Assembly (NCBI GenBank): GCA_045105075.1
Contig: JBGCDD010000064.1
Location: 1-44,006, forward strand
Reading direction: 5' to 3'
DNA length: 44,006 bases
Origin: JBGCDD01 sp045105075
GTDB lineage: Bacteria; Pseudomonadota; Alphaproteobacteria; Rhodobacterales; Rhodobacteraceae
The position numbers and the translations under genes are program-made. Within the stretch, counting starts at the first letter, position 1, and each line of letters starts with the position of its first letter. Under the pieces are notes generated by a model. The model worked only from the letters and a program-made list of their open reading frames with translations. It was not told the DNA's origin and searched no databases. This document shows, piece after piece, positions 33,042 to 42,575 of the stretch.

Positions 33042-35138
33042 ATGTCAGAAGCCATCGGGTATGAGTTGATCGGTGACGTTGCGGTGCTGGCCGCACAAAA
33101 CCCACCTGTGAATGCGTTGGGGTATGACGTGCGCGCCGGGTTGATGGCGGGCATGGACCGCGCCGAGGCCGACGGCGCCAAGGCGGTGCTGATCTATGGC
33201 GACGGGCGCACCTATTTTGCAGGCGCCGACATCCGCGAGTTTGGCAAGCCGCCCAAAATGCCGATGCTGAACGAGGTCTGCGCGCGCATTGAATCCTCGC
33301 CTTTGCTGGTGATTTCGGCAATGCACGGCACCGCGCTGGGCGGCGGGCTTGAGGTGGCGCTGTCCACCCATTACCGCATCGCCGTACCAAGCGCCAAAAT
33401 GGGTCTGCCCGAAGTTGCGCTGGGTTTGTTGCCCGGCGCCGGTGGCACCCAGCGTTTGCCGCGTCTGGTGTCGCTGGACGCCGCGCTGGATATCATCACC
33501 ACCGGCCGTCACGTCGGCGCCGCCGAGGCGCTGGAGTTCGGCGTGATTGACCGCATCACCGATGGCGATGTGCGCGAGATCGGGCTGGCCTATGCCCAGG
33601 AATTGCTGGCCGCGGGTGCGCCGCGCCGCGCCGTCAGCGAAATGCCTGCCCCTGATGCGATTGATTTTGACGCAGTTTACGACAGCGTTCTGGCGCGTGG
33701 GCGTGGGCAAATGTCGCCCGCCGTGGCCGTGCGCGCCGTGCAGGCTGCCGTCGAATTGCCGTTTGATCAGGGGATGATCCGCGAACGTGAGCTGTTCATG
33801 GAGCTGATGAACACCGACCAGCGTCAGGGCCTGATCCACGCGTTTTTCAGCGAACGCGCCGTATCCAAGTTGCCCGAGCTCAAAGGTGTAACGCCGCGCA
33901 CAGTCACTGGCATCGGCGTCATTGGCGGCGGCACCATGGGCGCGGGCATTGCGACCTCGGCGCTGCTGGCGGGGCTGAATGTGACCATGTTGGAAATGTC
34001 CGCCGAGGCCGCCGAGGCCGCGCGGGGCCGGATCGAAGGCAACCTGCAAGGGGCGCTGAAACGCGGCAAGATCACGGGTGAAAAGTTCGAGACCCTCACG
34101 CAAAAAGCGCTGACGCTGGCCACGGATTACAGCGCGCTAAAAGACGCGGATCTGGTGATCGAGGCCGTCTACGAGGACATGGATGTCAAGAAAACCGTGT
34201 TCAAACAATTGGATGCGGTGTGCAAACCCGGCGCGGTTCTGGCGTCAAACACCTCGTATCTGAACATCGACGAGATCGCGGCCACCACCAGCCGCCCCGG
34301 AGACGTGCTGGGCCTGCACTTTTTCTCGCCCGCGCATGTGATGAAGCTGCTCGAGGTCGTGGTGTCCGACAACACCAGCCCCGATGTGGTGGCCACCGGG
34401 TTCGCCCTGGGCAAGGCCATGAGCAAAATCTGCGTGCGCGCCGGCGTGTGCGATGGCTTTATCGGCAACCGCATCCTGTCGACCTATCGCACCTGCGCCG
34501 ATCACATGATCCTGGACGGTGCCTCGCCTTACGATATCGACAAAGCCCTGGAAAAGTTCGGCTTTGCCATGGGTCCTTACGCGGTCGCCGATCTGGCCGG
34601 GCTTGATATCGGCTGGGCGGTGCGCAAACGCAAACGCGCCGAAGGGCTGCACCCAGAGGCGCGCGACAGTTCCTATGCGGATCGGTTGTGCGAAGGCGGC
34701 CATTACGGGCAAAAGACCGGCAAAGGCTATTATGACTACGCCGGCGGCGCCAAAGCGCGCGTGCCCAACCCGGATGTGCCTGCCTTGATCGAGGCCGAGC
34801 GCGCCGAGCAGGGCGTCACCCCGCGCGCCTTTAGCCACGAAGAAATCGTGCGCCGCTATATGGCGTCAATGGTCAATGAGGCGGCCAAAGTCGTTGGCGA
34901 AGGCATTGCGCGCCGCCCTCTGGATGTGGATATGACGCTGCTCTTTGGCTATGGCTTCCCGCGTTATTTTGGCGGGCCATTGAAATGGGCTGATATCGTC
35001 GGGCTGCCCGGCTTGCTGGCTGATATGAAAACCTATGCCAAGGAAGATCCACATTTCTGGCAAATCGCGCCTTTGCTGGAAACACTGGTGGCCGAGGGTC
35101 GCTCGTTTGATGATCTGAACAAGGCAGCGGCGGCATGA
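33042..35138 (+). CDS. Bifunctional enoyl-CoA hydratase / 3-hydroxyacyl-CoA dehydrogenase (FadJ/PimF-like)
   Basis: This 698-residue fusion has the crotonase fold at residues 1-190 with the oxyanion-hole loops ADIREFG and GTALGGGLEVAL, and the catalytic-region PEVALGLLPGAGGTQRLPR. An NAD-binding domain begins at about 291 (IGVIGGGTMGAGI). The two 3-hydroxyacyl-CoA dehydrogenase C-terminal domains follow (GFIGNRILS, YGQKTGKGYYDY). It performs the second and third steps of beta-oxidation. It is first in a seven-gene operon and overlaps the thiolase start by 4 bases. Gene order resembles the pim operon for dicarboxylates. Confidence 0.95.
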   Translation: MSEAIGYELIGDVAVLAAQNPPVNALGYDVRAGLMAGMDRAEADGAKAVLIYGDGRTYFAGADIREFGKPPKMPMLNEVCARIESSPLLVISAMHGTALGGGLEVALSTHYRIAVPSAKMGLPEVALGLLPGAGGTQRLPRLVSLDAALDIITTGRHVGAAEALEFGVIDRITDGDVREIGLAYAQELLAAGAPRRAVSEMPAPDAIDFDAVYDSVLARGRGQMSPAVAVRAVQAAVELPFDQGMIRERELFMELMNTDQRQGLIHAFFSERAVSKLPELKGVTPRTVTGIGVIGGGTMGAGIATSALLAGLNVTMLEMSAEAAEAARGRIEGNLQGALKRGKITGEKFETLTQKALTLATDYSALKDADLVIEAVYEDMDVKKTVFKQLDAVCKPGAVLASNTSYLNIDEIAATTSRPGDVLGLHFFSPAHVMKLLEVVVSDNTSPDVVATGFALGKAMSKICVRAGVCDGFIGNRILSTYRTCADHMILDGASPYDIDKALEKFGFAMGPYAVADLAGLDIGWAVRKRKRAEGLHPEARDSSYADRLCEGGHYGQKTGKGYYDYAGGAKARVPNPDVPALIEAERAEQGVTPRAFSHEEIVRRYMASMVNEAAKVVGEGIARRPLDVDMTLLFGYGFPRYFGGPLKWADIVGLPGLLADMKTYAKEDPHFWQIAPLLETLVAEGRSFDDLNKAAAA

Positions 35139-36307
35139 AGCAGGCTGTCATCGTCTCTGCCGCCCGCACCGGGCTGGCCAAATCGTTTCGCGGTTCGTTC
35201 AACATGACCCATGGCGCGTCGATGGGCGGGCACGCAGTGGAACACGCGGTCAAACGCGCCGGCATCGATCCCGGCGCTATCGAGGATTGCATCATGGGCT
35301 GCGGCACGCCCGAAGGCGCGACCGGTGGCAACATCGCGCGCCAGATCGCGATCCGGGCCGGGCTGCCGGTGTCGGTGTCGGGCATGACGGTCAACCGGTT
35401 CTGTTCTTCGGGGCTGCAATCGGTGGCGCTGGCCGCCAACGCGATCACAACCGAGGGCGCCGGGCCGATGGTCGCAGGCGGGGTTGAAAGCATCTCGATG
35501 GTTCAGGTCGGTGCCAAACGGGTGCCCGAGGCTTGGATCGAAGAGCACAAGCCCGCCGTCTATATGACCATGATCGAAACCGCCGACATCGTCGCCGAGC
35601 GCTATGGCATCAGCCGCGAAGATCAGGACGCCTATGGCTTGCGATCCCAACAGCGCATTGCTGCGGCGCAATCGGAGGGCAAATTCGACGATGAAATCGT
35701 GGCGATGACCACCACGATGGCCGTCAAAGACAAGGAAACTGGCGAGGTTTCGCATCGCGAAGCCATCGTGGATCGCGACGAATGCAACCGGCCGCAAACC
35801 ACAGCTGACGGTCTGGCAGGGCTGGGCCCGGTGCGCGAAGGTGGCTTTGTCACCGCCGGAAACGCCAGCCAATTGTCCGACGGGGCCGCCGCTGTGGTGG
35901 TGATGGAGGCCAAACAGGCCGAACAGCAGGGCCTTAACCCGCTGGGCGCGTTCAAAGGCTTTGCCGTGGCGGGATGCGAGCCTGACGAGATGGGCATCGG
36001 CCCCGTGTTCGCCGTGCCGCGCCTGCTGGAACGCCATGGCCTGAGCGTTGACGATATTGACCTGTGGGAATTGAACGAAGCCTTTGCCAGTCAGGCGCTG
36101 TACTGTCGCAACCGGCTCGGCATCGATGATGAAAAATGCAACGTCAACGGCGGTTCGATCGCCATTGGCCACCCGTTTGGCATGACCGGGGCGCGTATGG
36201 TCGGCCATTTGATGTACGAAGGCAAACGCCGTGGCGCCAAGCTGGGCGTGATCACAATGTGTGTTGGCGGTGGCATGGGTGCTGCTGGCCTGTTTGAAAT
36301 CTACTGA
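35135..36307 (+). CDS. Acetyl-CoA acyltransferase (thiolase)
   Basis: This 390-residue thiolase has the acyl-accepting cysteine C90 in NRFCSSGLQS, the ELNEAFASQ segment, the GGSIAIGHPFGMTGAR histidine loop and the C-terminal CVGGGMGAAG with the second catalytic cysteine. It cleaves 3-ketoacyl-CoA to end each beta-oxidation round. It starts in an ATGA overlap with the hydratase/dehydrogenase gene. A GGAGAGAG site and 14 bases separate its stop from the next gene. Confidence 0.95.
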   Translation: MKQAVIVSAARTGLAKSFRGSFNMTHGASMGGHAVEHAVKRAGIDPGAIEDCIMGCGTPEGATGGNIARQIAIRAGLPVSVSGMTVNRFCSSGLQSVALAANAITTEGAGPMVAGGVESISMVQVGAKRVPEAWIEEHKPAVYMTMIETADIVAERYGISREDQDAYGLRSQQRIAAAQSEGKFDDEIVAMTTTMAVKDKETGEVSHREAIVDRDECNRPQTTADGLAGLGPVREGGFVTAGNASQLSDGAAAVVVMEAKQAEQQGLNPLGAFKGFAVAGCEPDEMGIGPVFAVPRLLERHGLSVDDIDLWELNEAFASQALYCRNRLGIDDEKCNVNGGSIAIGHPFGMTGARMVGHLMYEGKRRGAKLGVITMCVGGGMGAAGLFEIY

Positions 36308-36321
36308 GATCGGAGAGAGAT

Positions 36322-37512
36322 ATGGACCTGAGCTATTCCCCCGAAGAAAATGCATTTCGCGACGAAGTGCGCAGCTTTCTGGCCGAAAAACTGCCGAAAG
36401 AGACCTCTGACCGGATTCGCAATGGCGAAGAACTGGGCAAAGAAGGTCAGGAAGCCTGGCATGCCACGCTAAACGAAAAAGGCTGGTTGGCGCCGAACTG
36501 GCCCAAGGCCTTTGGCGGCTGTGAATGGGACGCCGTGCAGCGCCACATTTTTGAGGAAGAATGCGCCATGGCCAACGCGCCGCGTGTGGTGCCGTTTGGT
36601 CTGTCGATGCTGGCGCCAGTGCTGCAGAAATTCGGCTCCAAAGAGCAGTGCGATCACTACTTGCCGCGCATTCTGGACGGCACCGATTGGTGGTGTCAGG
36701 GTTATTCGGAACCGGGCGCGGGCTCGGATTTGGCCAGCTTGAAAACCCGTGCTGTGCGCGAGGGCGATCATTACATCGTCAACGGCCAGAAAACCTGGAC
36801 CACGCTGGGTCAGCACGCCAACTGGATCTTTTGCCTGGTGCGCACCAACACCGAGGTGAAGCAACAGGAAGGCATCTCGTTCCTGTTGATCGACATGGAC
36901 ACACCCGGCATCGAAGTGCGCCCGATCATCCTCCTGGATGGCACGCACGAGGTGAATGAGGTCTGGTTCACGGATGTCAAAGTGCCGGTTGCCAATCTGG
37001 TGGGCGAGGAAAACAAGGGCTGGACCTATGCCAAGTACCTGCTGACCCACGAGCGCACCAACATCGCCGGTGTTGGCTTTCCCCGCGCTGGGTTGGATTC
37101 GGTCAAACGCATGGCTCGGTCCGAACAGGCCGGGGGTCAGCCGCTGATCAAGAACCCGCATTTCGCCGCGCGCATGGCCAAGGTCGAAATTGATCTGATG
37201 GCGATGAGCACGACAAACCTGCGCATCATCTCCAAGGCTGCCGTTGGGCAGGCGCCGGGGGTCGAAGCCTCGATGCTGAAGGTCAAGGGTACGATTATCC
37301 GTCAGGAAATCAATGACTTGGCGCGTCGCGCTGTGGGGCCTTACGCGATGCCGTTTGCCTCCGAAGCGGTCGAGGGTGACAATGATCCGATCGGGCCAGA
37401 CTATGCCGGACCGCTGGCGGCGCAATATTTCAACTATCGCAAACTGTCGATTTTTGGCGGTTCGAACGAGATCCAGCGCGGCATCATCGCCAAAGTAAAG
37501 ATGGGGGGCTAA
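36322..37512 (+). CDS. Acyl-CoA dehydrogenase, PimC-like large subunit type
   Basis: This 396-residue flavoprotein has the acyl-CoA dehydrogenase fold: YSEPGAGSDLASLKTRA, the VNGQKTWTT stretch and the C-terminal FGGSNEIQRGIIAK. It lies 3 bases before a second, more divergent acyl-CoA dehydrogenase. Such pairs (PimC/PimD and the steroid-degradation FadE pairs) often form heteromers in which one subunit supplies the active base. The substrate may be a dicarboxyl or branched acyl-CoA, inferred from the pairing only. Confidence 0.93.
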   Translation: MDLSYSPEENAFRDEVRSFLAEKLPKETSDRIRNGEELGKEGQEAWHATLNEKGWLAPNWPKAFGGCEWDAVQRHIFEEECAMANAPRVVPFGLSMLAPVLQKFGSKEQCDHYLPRILDGTDWWCQGYSEPGAGSDLASLKTRAVREGDHYIVNGQKTWTTLGQHANWIFCLVRTNTEVKQQEGISFLLIDMDTPGIEVRPIILLDGTHEVNEVWFTDVKVPVANLVGEENKGWTYAKYLLTHERTNIAGVGFPRAGLDSVKRMARSEQAGGQPLIKNPHFAARMAKVEIDLMAMSTTNLRIISKAAVGQAPGVEASMLKVKGTIIRQEINDLARRAVGPYAMPFASEAVEGDNDPIGPDYAGPLAAQYFNYRKLSIFGGSNEIQRGIIAKVKMGG

Positions 37513-37515
37513 GCC

Positions 37516-38628
37516 ATGAATTTCGATTTGACCGAAGAGCGTCAGATGCTGCAAGACACGCTGCGCCGCTTTCTGAAAGACCGCTATACCACCGAAGTGC
37601 GCAACAAGATCATCGACAGTGAGTCGGGCATGAGCGCTGAGATTTGGGCGGAATTGGCCGAGCTGGGCGTGATCGGCGCGCTGTTCACCGAAGATCAGGG
37701 CGGCTTTGGCGGCGCTGGCTTTGATCTGGCGGTGGTGTTCGAAGAGCTGGGCCGCGCCGGTGTCGTGGAACCCTTCCTGGATACGGCTGTGCTGGGCGGT
37801 GGCCTGATCGCAGCGCTGGGCGAGGCCGACATGGTCGAAGAGATCATCGGTGGCGGCACCCATCTGGCGCTGGCCCACGGCGAACCGGCGGCGCGTTATG
37901 ATCTGGCCCGCGTGGACACAACGGCCAGCGATCAGGGTGGCACGATAACCCTGAACGGGCGTAAATCGGTTGTTATCAACGCCGAAGCGGCCAGCCATCT
38001 GATTGTCTCGGCACGCGAAAGCGGCGCGGCGATGGACACCGACGGCATTTCGCTGTTCCTGGTGCCGACTGATGCCAAAGGTCTGACCCTGCGCGGCTAT
38101 GCGATGATGTCGGGCGGGCGCGCGGCCGAAGTCACGCTGGATGATGTGACGGGCGCAACTCGGCTGGGCGAGGCGGGCAAAGGCTATGCCCCGCTGATGG
38201 CGGTGATTGCGCGCGCGAATGTGGCGCTGGCGGCCGAAACTCTCGGGGCGATGGAAACCGCCACTGAACTGACCCGCGACTATCTGATGACGCGCAAACA
38301 GTTTGGCCGACCGATTGGCACGTTTCAGGCGCTGGCGCATCGGTTCTCGGATCTGCTGATCGAGCTGGAACAGGCGCGCTCTGCCGTGATCAACGCCGCC
38401 GGGCACTTGGCGGATCCAAACGCCGAGCTGCACATTGCCAGCGCGCGCAATCTGATCGGGCGTGCCGGGCGCTTGGTGGCCGAAGAAGCGATCCAGATGC
38501 ACGGTGGCATTGCCATGACGCAGGAATATGAGCTGGCCCATATCGCCAAGCGCATCGTCATGACCGACCACCGTCTTGGCGACACTGACTATCATATGGA
38601 GCGGTTCATTGAACTCAGCGCCGCCTGA
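37516..38628 (+). CDS. Acyl-CoA dehydrogenase, PimD-like small subunit type
   Basis: This 370-residue protein is related to the preceding dehydrogenase. It has FTEDQGGFGGAGFDLAVVFEELGRAG near the N-terminus, TRKQFGRPIGTFQALAHRFSDL and the C-terminal AIQMHGGIAMTQEYELAH. It is probably the partner subunit of the gene 3 bases upstream. The downstream thioesterase start lies inside its last codons. Confidence 0.93.
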   Translation: MNFDLTEERQMLQDTLRRFLKDRYTTEVRNKIIDSESGMSAEIWAELAELGVIGALFTEDQGGFGGAGFDLAVVFEELGRAGVVEPFLDTAVLGGGLIAALGEADMVEEIIGGGTHLALAHGEPAARYDLARVDTTASDQGGTITLNGRKSVVINAEAASHLIVSARESGAAMDTDGISLFLVPTDAKGLTLRGYAMMSGGRAAEVTLDDVTGATRLGEAGKGYAPLMAVIARANVALAAETLGAMETATELTRDYLMTRKQFGRPIGTFQALAHRFSDLLIELEQARSAVINAAGHLADPNAELHIASARNLIGRAGRLVAEEAIQMHGGIAMTQEYELAHIAKRIVMTDHRLGDTDYHMERFIELSAA

Positions 38629-39043
38629 ACGCGGCCTGATCGTCGCGCAATCGGGCGCACAGTCGCTGGTTGGCTATGTGGTCGATGTGGGTCAGGGTGA
38701 CGGGCTGGGGCGGGCTTCGCTCGATGTGGGCGAAACCCATTCCAACCGCAACGGCATGCTGCACGGTGGCATCATCGCCATGTTGCTTGATGCCGCGTGC
38801 GGGTTCACGGCGTCGATGAAACTGGGACAGGGCGAGGCGTTGACCCCGCTTGTCACCGTGTCGCTGACCACGCAATTTGTGGCCGGCGCGCGCATCGGCA
38901 CGCGGGTGACAGCGACCGGATATCCGTCTGGTGGCGGGCGCAAAATCGCCCATGTGCGCGGCGAACTGGTCGACGAGACCGGCCAGATGATCGCCACCGC
39001 ACAGGGTGTTTTCAAGAAAACCCCGATTGAGAGGTTCCAATGA
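38609..39043 (+). CDS. PaaI-family hotdog thioesterase
   Basis: I choose TTG 38609, with GGAG upstream at 38597-38600, giving 144 residues and a 20-base overlap with the dehydrogenase gene. Another in-frame TTG at 38576 would add 11 residues unlike the family. The hotdog signature is present: HSNRNGMLHGGIIAMLLDAA, followed by TQFVAGARIGTRVTATG. PaaI-type enzymes hydrolyse acyl- or aryl-CoA esters and here probably rescue stalled CoA intermediates. The stop overlaps the next start by 4 bases. Confidence 0.85.
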   Translation: MNSAPPERGLIVAQSGAQSLVGYVVDVGQGDGLGRASLDVGETHSNRNGMLHGGIIAMLLDAACGFTASMKLGQGEALTPLVTVSLTTQFVAGARIGTRVTATGYPSGGGRKIAHVRGELVDETGQMIATAQGVFKKTPIERFQ

Positions 39044-39816
39044 CGCTGGCGCGGGTTGATGACAAAGGCGACCGTCTGGTCGTGGTGAACATGAACGCGG
39101 CGCGCCGTGGCGCTCTGTCACCGGATCTGTACGCCGCCTTTGGTGAGGCGATGCGCGGCGCCGCTGATCCGCGTGTTCGCGCCGTTCTCGTCACCTCGCA
39201 GGGCGGTTTTTTCTGTGCCGGGGGCGATCTGAACACCTTGATCGAACGCGCCAAGCTGAGCGAACCGGAACGGCGCACCAAAATCGAAGGATTGCACGGC
39301 GTGATCCGCGGCATTCGCAATTGTCCGGTGCCGGTGATCGCAGCGATTGAGGGGGGCGCTGCCGGCGCTGGTCTGTCGATCGCGCTGGCCTGCGATCTGA
39401 TTGTGGCCGCCGATGACGCCAAGTTCACCGCCGCTTATGTCAAGGCAGGGCTGGTGCCCGATGGCGGCCTGACCGCGTCGCTGGCGCGCAACCTGCCACG
39501 GGCGCTGGCGATGGAAATGTGCTTGCTGGCCCGCCCCGTTATGGCGCAACGGATGGCAGATATGGGGGCGATCACCGCCGCTGTCCCCGCTGGAACTGCC
39601 GAAGCCGCTGCCCATGTGCTGGCCGATGAACTGGCGCGCGGCCCCCGTGAAACCCAAGGTGTGATCCGTCACATGGTCGCAAAGGCCTACGACACGACCG
39701 AAGCCGAACAGTTGAGCATCGAGCGCGATGCAATGGCGCACGCGCAAGGCCGCCCGGACGCCGCAGAAGGCATCAAAGCGTTCCTTGAAAAACGCAAACC
39801 GGATTTCAACACATGA
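39040..39816 (+). CDS. Enoyl-CoA hydratase/isomerase family protein
   Basis: This 258-residue crotonase-fold protein has both oxyanion loops: FFCAGGDLNTL and EGGAAGAGLSIALACDLIVAA, plus KAGLVPDGGLTASLAR. It starts in an ATGA overlap and ends in another with the ligase gene. With the hydratase already present in the first gene of the operon, this one may serve a different chain type or an isomerase step. Confidence 0.92.
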   Translation: MTLARVDDKGDRLVVVNMNAARRGALSPDLYAAFGEAMRGAADPRVRAVLVTSQGGFFCAGGDLNTLIERAKLSEPERRTKIEGLHGVIRGIRNCPVPVIAAIEGGAAGAGLSIALACDLIVAADDAKFTAAYVKAGLVPDGGLTASLARNLPRALAMEMCLLARPVMAQRMADMGAITAAVPAGTAEAAAHVLADELARGPRETQGVIRHMVAKAYDTTEAEQLSIERDAMAHAQGRPDAAEGIKAFLEKRKPDFNT

Positions 39817-41303
39817 GCACCCGCTGGCATCACCTTTTGGACCACCAGGTTGCAACCCGCCCTGGCGCCCCGGCGCTCAGCGATTCCAGCGGCGTGGCCT
39901 GGGACTATGGCGCCTTTGATGCGGCCTGTCGCGATTTGCAGGATCATCTCAGCAAAGCTGGCGTGCGCGCGGGCGACCGGGTCTTGATGTTGTCGGAAAA
40001 CTGCGCGGCGGCGGTGGCGGTCTTGTTTGCGACCTCTCGCCTTGATGCGGTGATCGTACCGGTCAATGCGCGCCAAACCGAGGCCGAAATCACCCGGGTG
40101 CTGGAACATGCCCGCCCGGCTGCGGTGCTGTTCACCGCCCATGTTTCGCCCGATGCCACGGCCCACGCCGAGCGGATGGGCGCGCGTGACATCACCGGCG
40201 CCTTTGGCACGCTGAAACTGGCCACACCCTTCGCCAGCGCGCCGGATGATCAGCGTGATGTGGCGGTTCTGCTTTACACAACTGGCACCACCGGCACGCC
40301 CAAAGGTGTGATGCTGACCCATCAAAACGTGCTGTTTGGCGGCGCGACCTCGGCCAAGTTGCGCGGCATGGTCACCGATGATCTGATCTATGGCGTGCTG
40401 CCGATCACCCATGTGTTTGGGCTGACCTCGGTTGTCACCGGGGCCTTGACCATCGGTGCGCCGATCCGCTTTGAAGCCCGGTTTTCTGCCGCCAAACTTT
40501 ATGAGGCCTTGCAGGGTGGGATCACCTTGTTGTCGGCAGTGCCGCAAATGCACGCGCTGTTGATGCAATATGCCAAGGAACAGGGCGTTGAAACTCTGCG
40601 CGGTGGCAAGCTGCGCTATGTGTCGTCGGGGGCGGCGCCGCTTGATCCCGCATGGAAGCGCAAGGCCGAGGCGTTCTACGGCGTGGCGATCCAGAACGGC
40701 TATGGCATGACTGAAACCAGCGCGGGCACCTGCGTGACCTTCAACACAATCGGCGATCCCGATATCTCGTGCGGCCCTCCTTTGCCCGGCGTCGAGGTGT
40801 GGATTGACGAAACCGTTGAGGGCGGCGGCGATGGCATGGGCGAGGTGGTCACGCGCGGTGCGCAGATCATGAAGGGCTATTACAAGAACCCTGTCGAGAC
40901 CGCGAAAGTGCTTGATGATGATGGTTGGTTGCGCACTGGCGATCTGGGCAAACTGGACGATGCGGGCAATCTGCACATTCTTGGCCGCTCCAAAGAGCTG
41001 ATCATTCACGGCGGTTTCAACGTTTATCCGCCCGAAGTTGAGGCGGCGTTGAATGATCATCCGCAGGTGATCCAATGTGCGGTTGTCGGGCGTCGCCATG
41101 AGGGCGATGAACAGGTGCTGGCCTTTGTGCAGGCCGCCCGCGATGATTGGCCCGATGTCGACGCCCTGCGCACTTTTGCGGCAGCGCGTTTGGCCGGTTA
41201 CAAACGCCCCGCGCATATTGTTGTGGCCACCAGCCTGCCGGCGGCACCAACCGGCAAGATCCTCAAGCACAAGCTGGTCGCGACCTTCGCAGATGAGCTT
41301 TAG
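39813..41303 (+). CDS. AMP-forming acyl-CoA ligase
   Basis: This 496-residue adenylate-forming enzyme has the P-loop YTTGTTGTPKGVMLTH, the YGMTET motif, GWLRTGDLG and the C-terminal catalytic lysine in PTGKILKH. It activates a carboxylic acid to its CoA ester and would supply the substrate for the other operon enzymes. It is the last gene of the operon. The 263 bases after it (41304-41566) hold a GGCCGGCC palindrome and a GCCTTTG repeat but no clear terminator. Confidence 0.94.
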   Translation: MSTRWHHLLDHQVATRPGAPALSDSSGVAWDYGAFDAACRDLQDHLSKAGVRAGDRVLMLSENCAAAVAVLFATSRLDAVIVPVNARQTEAEITRVLEHARPAAVLFTAHVSPDATAHAERMGARDITGAFGTLKLATPFASAPDDQRDVAVLLYTTGTTGTPKGVMLTHQNVLFGGATSAKLRGMVTDDLIYGVLPITHVFGLTSVVTGALTIGAPIRFEARFSAAKLYEALQGGITLLSAVPQMHALLMQYAKEQGVETLRGGKLRYVSSGAAPLDPAWKRKAEAFYGVAIQNGYGMTETSAGTCVTFNTIGDPDISCGPPLPGVEVWIDETVEGGGDGMGEVVTRGAQIMKGYYKNPVETAKVLDDDGWLRTGDLGKLDDAGNLHILGRSKELIIHGGFNVYPPEVEAALNDHPQVIQCAVVGRRHEGDEQVLAFVQAARDDWPDVDALRTFAAARLAGYKRPAHIVVATSLPAAPTGKILKHKLVATFADEL

Positions 41304-41566
41304 CGGGTCAAACACGCACTGATCCGCGCTGTTAGGCCGGCCAATGCCTTTGGCACAACGCCTTTGCCCCAGCCGCTTTCTCCGCGAACAAACGGAAGAA
41401 ATAACTGGGGCAACTGCGTGCAATGGTCCGTCTGAAAGCTGTGTGGTCAGCTTGAAATGTTCAGCCGGGTGATGGTGGTTGTGCCTGATTGAAGGCGCGT
41501 CCTTTCGTTGATTGGGTCCGTGAGTGGTTTTGGAATGTGCGTGTGTGAGTGGTGGACGTGTTTGGG

Positions 41567-42355
41567 TCAGGTTTTGCGACGGCTGCGCACCAAAGCCAGC
41601 GCCAAACCCCCTGATGCGATCAAGGGAAGCGCCGGTGGCAGGGGCACAGCGCTGGGCAATGGCGTGTCGATTTTCAGGGATGTCGAAATCGCAAAGTTGG
41701 ACTGGGTCGTGTGGCGTTCGGCAAAGAAGAACTGCAAATCATATGTGGTGTTCTCGGCCAGCCCCAGCTTTTGCATCAAGTCCTGGCCGGTAACAGAAGC
41801 AGCCGTGGGTCCGTGCACGCCACCCAGATCAAGCGCAAGCTTGCCGTCAACAAACATCCAGATGTCGTCATCACCGCGAAAGTCGAACGTGTCAGCGGCC
41901 TGAAATGCGATTGACCCGGCCAGCTCATAGGTAAAGTGATAGTTGTGCGTGCGGCCTTCATTTCCCAACAATTGACCGTCTAGTGGGAAGAATGCATCGT
42001 TGCTGTATTTGTAAACCCCATCGCCGGGCGTGCTTTCTTCCAGAACGATGTCGTAAAGCGTTGACTGGTTCACGCCGTCGATGTCGCGGTACCACTGGGA
42101 AAAGTTGGCCGCATTGGAATATTGCGGATTGGCGGCTCCGCTGGCGCTCAGCACGGGTTTGCCATCTCCATCCAGTTCGTTCTCGATGGCGCCAATTTGC
42201 ATTCCGCCAACATGCGCTTCAAAGTCGGGGTGCGTGTCGCTGAAATCGCGCAGCGTTCCGGTGAGCGTGATGGTCGCAGCCTTGGCCGCGCCACTCAGGC
42301 ATAGCCCTGCAATGGCAAGCGCCAGAACCCGCCGTGTTGTTTGTGTGTTTAGCAT
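41567..42355 (-). CDS. Secreted fibro-slime-domain protein with VPLPA-CTERM-type sorting signal
   Basis: I start at ATG 42355 (262 residues), directly before a signal peptide (LALAIAGLCLSGAAKA). The frame is open to 42433, but that would add 26 residues ahead of the signal. A GGA lies 7 bases upstream. The body is a fibro-slime domain with FRGDDDIWMFVDGKLALDLGG and the late AERHTTQSNFAI. The C-terminus is VPLPPALPLIASGGLALALVRSRRK: a Val-Pro-Leu-Pro motif, a membrane segment and an arginine cluster, as in VPLPA-CTERM proteins processed by an exosortase. It is therefore probably exported and anchored or released into the extracellular matrix. No exosortase is in the window. Confidence 0.87.
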   Translation of the reverse strand: MLNTQTTRRVLALAIAGLCLSGAAKAATITLTGTLRDFSDTHPDFEAHVGGMQIGAIENELDGDGKPVLSASGAANPQYSNAANFSQWYRDIDGVNQSTLYDIVLEESTPGDGVYKYSNDAFFPLDGQLLGNEGRTHNYHFTYELAGSIAFQAADTFDFRGDDDIWMFVDGKLALDLGGVHGPTAASVTGQDLMQKLGLAENTTYDLQFFFAERHTTQSNFAISTSLKIDTPLPSAVPLPPALPLIASGGLALALVRSRRKT

Positions 42356-42575
42356 ATTAAGTCCGTTTCCTAAGTCTGATTGCGTGCCCATTGGCATTGA
42401 GCCTTTGCTAAAAGGCATCGCAAATTGCTTCAACGAAGCGTCAGGATAGGAGTGGACCCAAAGGGATAGATTGAGAGAACCATTCAGATAGTTTTGATAG
42501 GAAACCGGTTTTGAACGCCGGTCTCCTGGATCGTGATAGTCTTTGGCGGGAGTTTGATTTGAAAGCTGAGGTTTG

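Noticed and set aside
36469..38595. 708-codon minus-strand frame opposite the acyl-CoA dehydrogenase genes
   Set aside because: Antisense shadow of two certain genes; composition is typical of reversed GC-rich codons.
39687..41423. 578-codon minus-strand frame opposite the acyl-CoA ligase
   Set aside because: Shadow of the ligase; no motifs.
42517..42535. ACCGG/CCGGT hairpin downstream of glnT
   Set aside because: Five-base stem with a nine-base loop and no clear T-run; too weak to call a terminator.
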